Origin: Nematopogon swammerdamellus
Lineage: Eukaryota; Arthropoda; Insecta; Lepidoptera; Adelidae
Assembly: GCA_946902875.1 (NCBI GenBank)
Contig: OX336344.1
Span: 20,977,791 to 21,041,790, forward strand
Length of the DNA stretch: 64,000 bases
Direction: 5' to 3'
Part shown: one piece after another, positions 55,801 to 64,000 of the stretch
Layout: each line of letters begins with the position of its first letter
Numbering within the stretch: the stretch's first letter is position 1
Program-made: the position numbers and the translations under genes
The notes under the pieces: model-generated
Databases searched by the model: none
Told to the model about the DNA's origin: nothing
The model's input: the letters and a program-made list of their open reading frames with translations, nothing else

Positions 55801-57732
55801 ATATGTAAGTCATAGGCCACGCCCACAGGCTTCAACGGCGTTGTAGAGAAATCGCGCTCAGGGCGCCTCTAGGAGGGGCGCGCGCATTTGATGCTCTGTG
55901 ATTGGGACCTATTTCGTATTATATTGTGATTACTAAGTACATATTATTAAAACCTAATATATGACTGATATAATAAATAACATGTGAAATTAACAACCAT
56001 ATGAAAATTGTTTTATTTAAATATTTTACCGGTGGTACTTGGGTCTCAGAATATTCGCTAAAGAGTACAGAATTGGTAACCGCTGCTCTAATTGATTCGA
56101 AACAGAACATCGCCATAGAATAAAATGATGCAACAAATGAACCAACCGATGTAGATTTGCCACTTGTTATTGGCGAAGGCGTACATGAATGCTGAGAGGA
56201 TTTTGCTGGTGCAAGAGATGACTCCAACGATCGCGTCGTCCAGCTTCATCATATGACTGAACACGCCAACGGAGAACAGCGTCCCTGTACCAAACAATTA
56301 AACAAGTATGTAGCATGGACTATAAATATTATAAACATTTAGCAAATATTTAGAAGAAACACTCGGACATTTAGATGCAGTGAGAACAATCATTTGGCAT
56401 TATTTCGAAAGAAGAACTCGCCAAGACCTCTGTTGTAGGCTTTATCTTTCAAAGTTTCTAATTCTTCGACCTGCCGATTCCGGACCCGCGCTCTAAACTC
56501 TCGTATATAAATAGTTTTGGGGCTTTCTGGATTCGCCTTCAATTGCTGTTTCTTACAGTATATTTGTATATTTTACAATAATAATGTAATTGTTTACATA
56601 TATTTATTGTAAATTTAGTATTAAGTAGCAACAAAGATATTATAGTGTAAGTTTCCTGTTCGATTCAAACTACAGTATTATTTAGCAACTTTTTTTAGCA
56701 GTTTCTGTATTGAACGAAGGCTATTTTTTGCTCGATGCACAGTACCACATCATAACGTTATTCGTACATTTTGTAATACACTACGACTTGTCCGAGTGTG
56801 CACAGTCACCGAATGGATCCATTATAATAAAAAATAATAAAAATTGACAATATATTATAAGTTTTGCCTGTTTCGTATTATATTTTCTCTGCATGCACGA
56901 CTTTGTAAAACTATTCCAATCTTACTAACTCTCAATGATTTGTAATCATTTCGAAAGAACATACCGAAACCTTTCCGATCAGCACAGGATCACGACCGTA
57001 GAGCGACTGAATCAAAGGATTGTATCTTTTAAAGTTTCTAAATAAATCTCGTTGACTTGTAATTTCATCCCCGTTCCTCTCCGCGCAAAAGCGGTGCACC
57101 TACGTCTGGTTCACTAAAAGAAAACTCTCGTCTGTTTTCTTCTCGTGTGATTGTATTAACTTTCGATGTTTGTTAGATTGTTTAACATTACGGTTTTTTT
57201 TTTCTTGAAACTAACACGGTTGGCTACATCACCTACAACATCCTTGATGTCAGCCCATAACACCGGGTGAACTTGGTGCCACGTCAGTGCTTCCCTTCGG
57301 TCGTGCGGGCTACACTGAACTGGACGGAAAACACGAACTATTTACATAAATAGCCGTTTCGACCGACCTTTCATTCAGTGTGGTGGTATCAACCCAGGCG
57401 GGTTAAACCCTACCACCTAGTATAAGAAGGGCAAGGGAGTCATATCCCTTAGTCGCCTTTTACGACATACACGGGGAGAGATGCAGTGGGGCTATTATTT
57501 CAAAGTACCAGCCCCACACGGTACATTACTACCATTTTATTTATACTCCGACTGAACAATCATACATTCAGAGTTGAAAGATGTTTTCACGTCAAAATAC
57601 AATGGAAAGGTTCATACAAGATGATGTTACCAACGAGTGATGTACACATGCTGTATGTTGAGAAAATGCTGAAGTCAACCTCGTCCCAGTTGAACCTGAA
57701 GCGTGTGAAGAGGTACATCACCGACATTTCAC
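52876..57732 (-). CDS. SLC46/proton-coupled folate transporter-like MFS protein, 3' five exons (partial)
   Basis: Minus-strand exons in order: 57732-57631, 56284-56147, 54155-54072, 53753-53597 and 53119-52876, all GT-AG with phases 1-1-1-2. Read together they give EMSVMYLFTRFRFNWDEVDF, TSKILSAFMYAFANNKWQIY, APLIEIFNGTSFIAMRSMVS, KLVSSDELGKVNSLFGVAEA and DTFPGAFFLLGALLTLP, then a polar tail of about 80 residues. These are the conserved C-terminal half blocks of the SLC46 family (PCFT/HCP1, SLC46A3). Members are 12-TM proton-coupled transporters of folates or other small metabolites at plasma or lysosomal membranes; insect members have also been linked to muropeptide uptake. About 241 codons are in the window; the N-terminal half lies to the right of the window. 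Substrate unknown. Confidence 0.92.
54640..54930 (-). mobile_element. Diverged S1 SINE in SLC46 intron
   Basis: Old copy of body alpha (ATACGATTGGCTGCATACAC, CGCCAGTGCTTCCCTTTGGT, ATTTCATAGCCGTTTCGACG) and remnants of the head (AGCCTCAACGGTCAGACGGT). It is more mutated than other S1 copies. Confidence 0.6.
55088..55446. mobile_element. hAT-type MITE, nested in another hAT-like repeat
   Basis: The ends CAGAGGCGGCCCAAG and CATGCCCCGCCACTG are inverted hAT-like termini, flanked by an exact 8-bp duplication ACGCCCAC (55080-55087 and 55447-55454). The surrounding sequence (CAGCGGTTCCCAGATAGTTG to ACGCGTACCCCCAGGAGACG) looks like a second hAT-type terminus that was the target. Confidence 0.85.
55614..55899. 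mobile_element. Mutator-like MITE with 10-bp target duplication
   Basis: ACAGAGCATCAAAT and ATTTGATGCTCTGT are exact inverted ends, with further mirrored GCGCGCGCCCC and CTAGAG/CTCTAG. An exact GATTGGGACC flanks both sides (55604-55613 and 55900-55909). A 9-10 bp duplication points to MULE-type transposition. It also holds a (GT)n run near 55722. Confidence 0.8.
56285..57193. other. SLC46 intron, no feature recognised
   Basis: Two loosely related patches (about 56400-56520 and 56945-57140) share ATTTCGAAAGAA and CTTTCAAAGTTTCTAA-like motifs, suggesting an old direct duplication. Nothing coding was seen. Confidence 0.4.
57194..57523 (-). mobile_element. Full-length S2 SINE-like element in SLC46 intron
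   Basis: Minus orientation, from TACCGTGTGGGGCTGGTAC to a tail ending in about 12 A. It sits 108 bp from the 57631 exon edge. Confidence 0.85.
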
Positions 57733-57765
57733 CTGCAATCACAAACACATTTATTTTTTATTATA

Positions 57766-58375
57766 CAGGGTGACTCAGCAAACTTTTTAAATTTGAATTT
57801 CGAATAAATTGGCGGGCAGCGGAACTAGCGGGGTGCGAGGTACAGCATTCGAAAACTGACCGTTGGGGAATTTTTAGTGGGCGCCATGTCGTGGTCGGGA
57901 GAGCACCGCGCGTGCGCAGTGAAGGCTTATTTCGGCAACGGTCATTCGTGCACACGAGCGCGATTCGCATATTCTGCAGGCCTATACTTTTTTCAAAACC
58001 ATCATGTAAGTACTGTTACAGTGACCAGTGAGCGCTATACCGCCATGATAAAGAACTTTTTTGTGCCGGAACTGAGACAGGGTATCAGCAGATATCCTGA
58101 TGTATGGTTTCAACAAGGAAGACTTGAAGACAAAAATAACTGAAGAAGTCAACTCTATCCCAAGTGATTTATTGCAGCTTGTGTTGTGATAACTAATACA
58201 CGCGTCCGCCTTGAAGAGTGTGTACGGCGAGAGGGAAAGCATCTTGATGATGCTATATTTCATAAATAAAATCCCAATTTGTACACTTTCATTTTATACT
58301 ATTAAAATTGCTGTAAGTAAAACTGACATTTTTCAATTATTTTTTAAAGTTTAAAATCTGGAATGAGTCACCCTG
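57766..58375 (+). mobile_element. Internally deleted mariner-superfamily transposon
   Basis: The ends CAGGGTGACTCAGC and GAATGAGTCACCCTG (12-bp perfect core) are flanked by TA (57764-57765 and 58376-58377). The remaining ORF (57877-58143) joins the transposase N-terminus MSWSGEHRACAVKAYFGNG (a helix-turn-helix type seen in DUF4817 transposases) straight to the C-terminal FFVPELRQGISRYPDVWFQQ. In intact relatives this motif reads WFQQDGA, so the catalytic Asp region is broken. Out-of-frame remnants (NTRVRLEECVRREGKHLDDA) follow. It lies 30 bp from an SLC46 exon. Confidence 0.85.
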
Positions 58376-58439
58376 TACTTATCGAAAGTGTAAGTAGATA
58401 GTCTACACCCGTGATGTTAGCCCATTAGAATCATGTTCC

Positions 58440-58945
58440 TGTTGGGACTAGATGTCATGCGGGTGCATAACTATGTTCCTGACGACTACACTAAAGTAGA
58501 CGGAAAATATTCCCTTTTCAACAGAACTTCAGTGTTTATTTTATTTAATCCGGTATGGATGGCTGTGTCGGAGGGGCCAACGCACATGCTGCGACCAGCC
58601 AATATCACTTCCGTGAAGGTAGGTGCCATATCGGAGACTTCCCTGGGTTGCTGGGTATACTGGAATAGAGGAGAACACAATCGAGGCTGCTATGCGGCCA
58701 TCTTACATCCAGTACGGTGGTATCTACCCAGTCGGCTACAATTTGAGCCTACCACCTAGTAAGGGGCAAGGGAAGGGATCTACAGTTTTACACCGGTTCC
58801 GAACGGTGAAGCAGCAGGTGCAGGTATGCACGTAAATTTTTTCGTCAGAAAAAAACTCATTGTTACACGCCGACCGGATTCGAACCTTGGACCTCTCGCA
58901 TGAAAAGTCGATGCCCAAACCACTCGGCCACCCGCCGCTTGCCAT
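58440..58945 (-). mobile_element. S4 SINE with tRNA-like head, minus copy
   Basis: On the minus strand the head GGCGGGTGGCCGAGTGGTTT carries an A-box (TGGCCGAGTGG) and a perfect B-box (AGGTTCGAATCC). Then come ACACCTGCTGCTTCACCGTT, the shared junction and core, and a 3' part ending near GCCATCCATACCGGATTAAA. The T arm does not pair well, so it is a derived head and not a tRNA gene. Confidence 0.7.
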
Positions 58946-58996
58946 TGTGGGTCACATTATTAGTGGGACATTTTATTAAACATTTTAGGCCCTATT

Positions 58997-59375
58997 AATC
59001 GGCGCAGTCTCGGCATCTCAGACTCTTGATCGCTAGGTCCAAGGTTCGAATCCGGCCGAAACGAAAAACTTAATCATTGCATGATTAAGTTTTTCTGACT
59101 GAAAAATTAACGTTGATACCTACACCTGCCGCTTCGCCGTTACTGTAGATCAGTTTCCTTTGCCTCTTACTAGATGGTAGGCTTAAATGGTTGGTACCAC
59201 CGTACTGGACTAAAGATGGCCCCATAGCCTCGGCTGTGTTCTACAGTCCAGTATAGCCAGCAATCCAGAACGGAGTCTCCGCTACTTCACGTTCTTTGAG
59301 GTGATTGGGAGATCGGAGTATGTGTTCTAGGGCCTTCGACTCAGCCACTCATATCGGATTAGATTTGAAAAAAGT
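58997..59375 (+). mobile_element. S4 SINE, plus copy, with a perfect stem in its head
   Basis: The B-box AGGTTCGAATCCGG (about 59041-59054) is followed by a hairpin, GAAAAACTTAATCA mirrored by TGATTAAGTTTTTC (about 59063-59096). After it come CTACACCTGCCGCTTCGCCG and the core with GGTTGGTACCACCGTACTGG, ending near CACTCATATCGGATTAGATT. Head-to-head with the 58440-58945 copy. Confidence 0.65.
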
Positions 59376-59860
59376 AGGCATACGAAGGGACCTGAGAAGA
59401 ATTCTCCGTAAGTTACACGTAAGACATTCAGCGCGCTGCTCTGAGGAACTAGCATTCCTTATTCCCTGCCACCCGTACTATCTCCGCATGACTCATCGCA
59501 AAGTTACTCAACACCCTTTTGTTCGTTTCGGCCGTTGTTGACATTGGGCTTTTGAGAACCCATCGGTTCTCTAAATCGTTTCTTTGTCGCACCGCTTGGG
59601 CGCAGAACCGTCTTCCGGCAAGTGTGTTTCACGACTCCTTTAACCTGGGTGTATTCAAACGTCGTCGCATTAAGAGGCTAGACAGCCTAGCAACAGTCCA
59701 AAATATGCTGGCATCGCACCTAACTGAGCGTGGTTTCGCGAGGAGAGGGGTTTTTGTCTCTGTTGACTGCACCATTGGTCTCTCGGCACAGCCACCCATG
59801 CTGTTTTACATAAAAAAAATCTGCTCCTTTCATTTTGATAGAGACTTCTCTCGCTAGCAG
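59375..59860 (+). mobile_element. LINE 3' coding fragment, first family
   Basis: Frames give LHVRHSARCSEELAFLIP, HRFSKSFLCRTAWAQNRLPA, FNLGVFKRRRIKR and then MLASHLTERGFARRGVFV, the C-terminus after the RT. A frame change at about 59530 splits it. The last 110 bp recur, inverted, at 61470-61585 and 62916-63031. Confidence 0.75.
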
Positions 59861-60449
59861 ATGCTGTTAGACGAATAACCTAACGACCCAGACCTTCAAA
59901 CCATAGGCTGTGTCTAACAGACTGGATTTGCATGGCTGGGCGCAATCACGTCACCTCTGCAATTCAATTCAAACTCACAGAGAATACTCATTGCGTTTAC
60001 CGTCAATTCAATTGAATGCACGTCTCCTGATAATGGGTGACGTAATTAGAGTCATTTCCGAATTGGATGTTGACAGTAATAATATGTTTGAAGCTTTTGT
60101 GTGTTTGTATAATAATGATTGGCGTCTTTTGGAGTTCGTTGGACCAGAGGTCCAGTTGGGGTAGGACCATTGAGTAAGCCAATTTTGTTGTACTACTAAT
60201 GGCCGATTCCACGACCTCCGACTGAGTCTCGTCTGACTGTTATTATGTAGGTTAAAGTGACATTTCTCATACAGTTGACACTTCCTATACAGTTGATACA
60301 CTTGAGGAGTCAACTGGAAGCAAGATTTAGAAGAAGGTGTTTAAATTGGCCATTGCTATTAGGTTTTGGCTTGAAGGTATTCAGAGTGATTTTGTTACCA
60401 TATCGGACTTTTCAGGGGGTTAAGCTGTATCAAATACTAAGCAGATTCC
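59861..60449. other. No feature recognised
   Basis: Mixed sequence with small unmatched open frames on both strands. No homology or repeat structure could be supported. Confidence 0.35.
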
Positions 60450-60735
60450 AAAAAACCGGTTAAGTGCGAGTCGGACTCGCGCACCGAGGTTTCCGCACTA
60501 CAAAAAAAAAACACGTTTCTTGTATGGTAACCCCTTACCTTCCTTACTTTTTCTATTATTTATTAAGTATTTGTTGTTATAACACATATTCTGTGCGAGA
60601 TTCTGTGAAAATTTCGACTGGCTAGCTATTACGGTTCCAAAGATACAGCAGGAGGACAGACAGATAGACAGACAGACAGACAGACGGTGTAAGCTTAGTA
60701 ATAGGCTTCCGTACGGGATACGGAAACCTAAAAGG
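60450..60735. repeat. Interspersed repeat, second copy of the CGAGTCGG family
   Basis: It runs from AAACCGGTTAAGTGCGAGTC through an (ACAG)n run (about 60655-60685) to TTCCGTACGGGATACGGAAA, as at 34990-35255. Confidence 0.65.
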
Positions 60736-60954
60736 AACCGTGGCGAAATGGAAAAAAAAGAAACCTCGAAGCAGCCACGAAGAAGAACCAGCAAGAAAGT
60801 TCGCAGGGTATTTTTGTTTCCAGACTAAACCAAACCAATATTACAACAGTATTTTAGTGACTGTCCACATGTATAACATCGCCTACAGTCCATCGACAAT
60901 ACAGCTTGAGAGAAAGATCAATCATATTACTGAAAGTTCCGACTACAAAGACTT

Positions 60955-61283
60955 ATTTTTTTTTTTTATGGAACCTGACACGGTTGGCTATATCACCTAC
61001 AACATCCGCGATGTGAGCCCATAACACCGGTTGAACTTGGTGCCACGTCAGTGCTTCCCTTCGGTCGTGCCGGCTACACTGAACTGGACGGAAAAAACAA
61101 ACTATTTACATAGCCGTTTCGACCGACCTTTCATTCAGTGCGGTGGTACCAACCCGGGCGGGTTAAACCCTACCACCTAGTAATATAAGAAGCGAGTCAT
61201 ATCCCTTAGTCGCCTTTTACGACATACACGGGGAGCGATGCATTGGGGCTATTCTTTTAAAGTACCGGCCCCACACGGTACAT
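60955..61283 (-). mobile_element. Full-length S2 element
   Basis: Minus orientation, GTGTGGGGCCGGTAC head to an oligo(A) tail. Repeated at 62405-62729 in the next unit and begun again at about 63850-64000. Confidence 0.8.
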
Positions 61284-64000
61284 ACTCTCTGCCTCTCAAC
61301 GCCACTCACCCATAGTTACTTATTAAGTAATATCAGGTGTAAAAATACTTTGTCAAGATTTAATGCGTAATTTGTAACAACTCAATAATATTACTACAAT
61401 ACACACACATGCATGTAGTCTGAGCATGTGTATATAAAAAAATATTAAGATTTTTTTTTATTTTTTTTTTTATGTGAACCAGCATGGGTGGCTGTGCCGA
61501 GGGACCAATGGTGCAGTCGACAGAGCCAAAATCACCTCTCCTCGCGAAACCACGCTCAGTTAGGTGCCATGCCAGCAGAAGATACTTTAAATATCAAGTT
61601 GTCAATCAATGGGTTAATAAAATTGAGGTACTAATCATAATAACTAGACAAGCGTTTAATAATTATGCAGTCAGGTAAGGTTCGTACCGTGTGGCGTCGG
61701 TACTTAAAAAGAATAGCCCCACTGCATCTCTCCCCGTCGCATGTCGTAAAAGTCGACTAAGGGATAAGAAAATTCGTCAGCCTCGGTAGCTCAGTGGCGC
61801 AGTTGGTTAGTCAACTGTTTTTAAGCAACGCTGAGCGCGGTCAGTGATTGGATGGGTGACCGCTCGACCGTTGGAGGCTGACCGTGGTTCGGATTCCACG
61901 TTAAACTGTAGGTCCCTTCCCTTCTTACCTTACTAGGTGGTAGGGTTTATCCCGGCCGGGTTGGTACCACCGCACTGAACGAAACGTCGGTCGAAACGGC
62001 TATGTAAATAGTTCGTGTTTTCCGTCCAGTTTAGTGTAGCCGACATGAAATGAAGGGAAGCACTGACATGGCACCTAGTTCACCCTGTGTTATGGGCTGA
62101 CATCGCGGATGTTGTAGGTGATGTAGCCAACCGTGTCAGGTTCCATAAAAAAAAAAAAGGTAAGTAGTATATACATAGGTATACCATTAAATAACATGTT
62201 GCCAATTAAAGAAGGCCAGTCTCCACAAATATCACCCGCTCACGAGCATTACGCCAGGGCCAGCCGTCGCCTCTCTCAACCATATTTGAGGGTGAGAGGC
62301 GACCCGGACCAGCATGCACTACCCCAGCGACAACTCTAGAAAGTATGAAGAATTCTATTTATTAATTTTTTTCAATTATTTTGCCAAGGTTGTTTTTTTT
62401 TATTTTTTTTTTTATTGAAACTGACACGGTTGGCTACATCACCTACAACATCCGTGATGTCAGCCCATAACACCGGGTGAACTTGGTGCCACGTCAGTGC
62501 TTCCCTTCGGTCGTGCCGGCTACGCTGAACTGGACGGAAAACACAAACTATTTACATAGCCGTTTCGACCGACCTTTCATTCAGTGCGGTGGTACCAACC
62601 CGGGCGGGTTAAACCCTACCACCTAGTAATATAAGAAGGGAGTCATATCCCTTAGTCGCCTTTTACGACATACACGGGGAGCGATGCAGTGGGGCTATTC
62701 TTTTAAAATACCGGCCCCACACGGTACATACTCTCTGCCTCTCAACGCCACTCACCCATAGTTACTTATTAAGTAATATCAGGTGTAAAAATACTTTGTC
62801 AAGATTTAATGCGTAATTTGTAACAACTCAATAATATTACTACAATACACACACATGCATGTAGTCTGAGCATGTGTATATAAAAAAATATTAAGATTTT
62901 TTTTTATTTTTTTTTTTATGTGAACCAGCATGTGTGGCTGTGCCGAGGGACCAATGGTGCAGTCGACAGAGCCAAAATCACCTCTCCTCGCGAAACCACG
63001 CTCAGTTAGGTGCCATGCCAGCAGAAGATACTTTAAATATCAAGTTGTCAATCAATGGGTTAATAAAATTGAGGTACTAATCATAATAACTAGACAAGCG
63101 TTTAATAATTATGCAGTCAGGTAAGGTTCGTACCGTGTGGCGTCGGTACTTAAAAAGAATAGCCCCACTGCATCTCTCCCCGTCGCATGTCGTAAAAGTC
63201 GACTAAGGGATAAGAAAATTCGTCAGCCTCGGTAGCTCAGTGGCGCGGTTGGTTAGTCAACTGTTTTTAAGCAACGCTGAGCGCGGTCAGTGATTGGATG
63301 GGTGACCGCTCGACCGTTGGAGGCTGACCGTGGTTCGGATTCCACGTTAAACTGTAGGTCCCTTCCCTTCTTACCTTACTAGGTGGTAGGGTTTATCCCG
63401 GCCGGGTTGGTACCACCGCACTGAACGAAACGTCGGTCGAAACGGCTATGTAAATAGTTCGTGTTTTCCGTCCAGTTTAGTGTAGCCGACATGAAATGAA
63501 GGGAAGCACTGACATGGCACCTAGTTCACCCTGTGTTATGGGCTGACATCGCGGATGTTGTAGGTGATGTAGCCAACCGTGTCAGGTTCCATAAAAAAAA
63601 AAAAGGTAAGTAGTATATACATAGGTATACCATTAAATAACATGTTGCCAATTAAAGAAGGCCAGTCTCCACAAATATCACCCGCTCACGAGCATTACGC
63701 CAGGGCCAGCCGTCGCCTCTCTCAACCATATTTGAGGGTGAGAGGCGACCCGGACCAGCATGCACTACCCCAGCGGCAACTCTATGAAGTATGAGGAATT
63801 CTATTTATTAATTTTTTTCAATTATTTTGCCAAGGTTGTTTTTTTTTATTTTTTTTTTTATTGAAACTGACACGGTTGGCTACATCACCTACAACATCCG
63901 TGATGTCAGCCCATAACACCGGGTGAACTTGGTGCCACGTCAGTGCTTCCCTTCGGTCGTGCCGGCTACGCTGAACTGGACGGAAAACACAAACTATTTA
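60969..64000. repeat. 1,446-bp tandem duplication, two units plus start of a third
   Basis: Matching points recur at exactly 1,446 bp, for example the SINE tail TGACACGGTTGGCTA (60969, 62415, 63861). Units 1 and 2 differ by only a handful of bases from about 61283 on; the first 310 bp of unit 1 are more different. Each unit holds an S2 (minus), a LINE 3' fragment (minus), an S2 head, and a complete S1 (plus). Confidence 0.9.
61776..62156 (+). mobile_element. Full-length S1 SINE, best-preserved head
   Basis: A-box TAGCTCAGTGG at 61787-61797; 5S-like TTAAGCAACGCTGAGCGCGG and TCAGTGATTGGATGGGTGAC at 61821-61860; B-box-like GGTTCGGATTCC at 61886-61897; body alpha; tail TTCCATAAAAAAAAAAAAGG. It is preceded by an S2/S3 head (61687-61770) without a body. 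The copy in the next unit is at about 63222-63602. Confidence 0.85.

Noticed and set aside
58486..58835. Overlapping ORFs of 64-108 aa around 58.4-58.8 kb
   Set aside because: They lie inside an S4 SINE and have no protein homology I recognise.
58861..58945. Functional tRNA-Ser or tRNA-Leu gene on minus
   Set aside because: A and B boxes are good, but the T stem does not pair and there is no long variable arm; it is the head of an S4 SINE.
62133..62339. 68-aa ORF starting in a SINE tail, repeated at 63579
   Set aside because: Starts in the oligo(A) end of an S1 SINE and is duplicated only because of the 1,446-bp tandem repeat.

Overview
The window is eukaryotic nuclear DNA from an insect, most probably a moth or butterfly (Lepidoptera). 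The evidence is AT-rich sequence, spliced genes with GT-AG introns, a cluster of divergent insect gustatory receptors, a DM9-repeat gene, an SLC46-type transporter, and a dense load of SINEs, LINE 3' ends and small DNA transposons. Nothing bacterial is present: no operon, CRISPR array or phage. Most open frames here are repeat-derived or shadows. The real genes were found by following splice sites and by comparing paralogous copies inside the window.

Layout. 1-1.3 kb: last exon of a glutathione S-transferase-like gene (+). 1.3-25.8 kb: mostly repeats, with nested transposons at 11.7-12.9 and 14.2-15.9 kb and a three-unit higher-order minisatellite at 16-18.4 kb. Two paralogous blocks (about 7.9-11.5 and 22.9-25.75 kb) each carry a candidate membrane-segment exon. 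25.8-45 kb: gustatory receptor cluster. GR-A (+, 26.08-31.5 kb) is a pseudogene with three lesions, one of them a TTAA-flanked transposon inside exon 2. GR-B (+, 33.36-39.37 kb) is its intact five-exon paralogue of 417 aa. GR-C (-, 44.77-41.07 kb) is a divergent four-exon receptor of 393 aa. The sequence between GR-A and GR-B holds relics of the GR-C flank, so the cluster looks like an old tandem duplication whose first unit decayed. 46.6-52.2 kb: a complete five-exon gene (+) for a 243-aa protein with a Pro/Tyr-rich N-terminus and two DM9 repeats. 52.8-57.7 kb: the 3' five exons of an SLC46/folate-transporter-like MFS gene (-), convergent with the DM9 gene. 57.8-64 kb: mariner relic, SINEs, LINE fragments and a near-perfect 1,446-bp tandem duplication.

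Repeats. SINE-like elements are built from interchangeable parts. S1 has a tRNA-like A box, a segment closely resembling the internal control region of 5S rRNA, and a B box, followed by body alpha. S2 has an unrelated GTGTGGGGCC-type head on the same body alpha. S3 has the S2 head on body beta. S4 has another tRNA-like head and a body sharing only the central core. GR-A/GR-B paralogue comparison gives empty sites for S2 and S3, showing they are mobile units. Names S1-S4, GR-A/B/C and R1-R3 are local labels, not database names.

The receptor, DM9 and transporter genes are independent loci and no joint pathway is implied.
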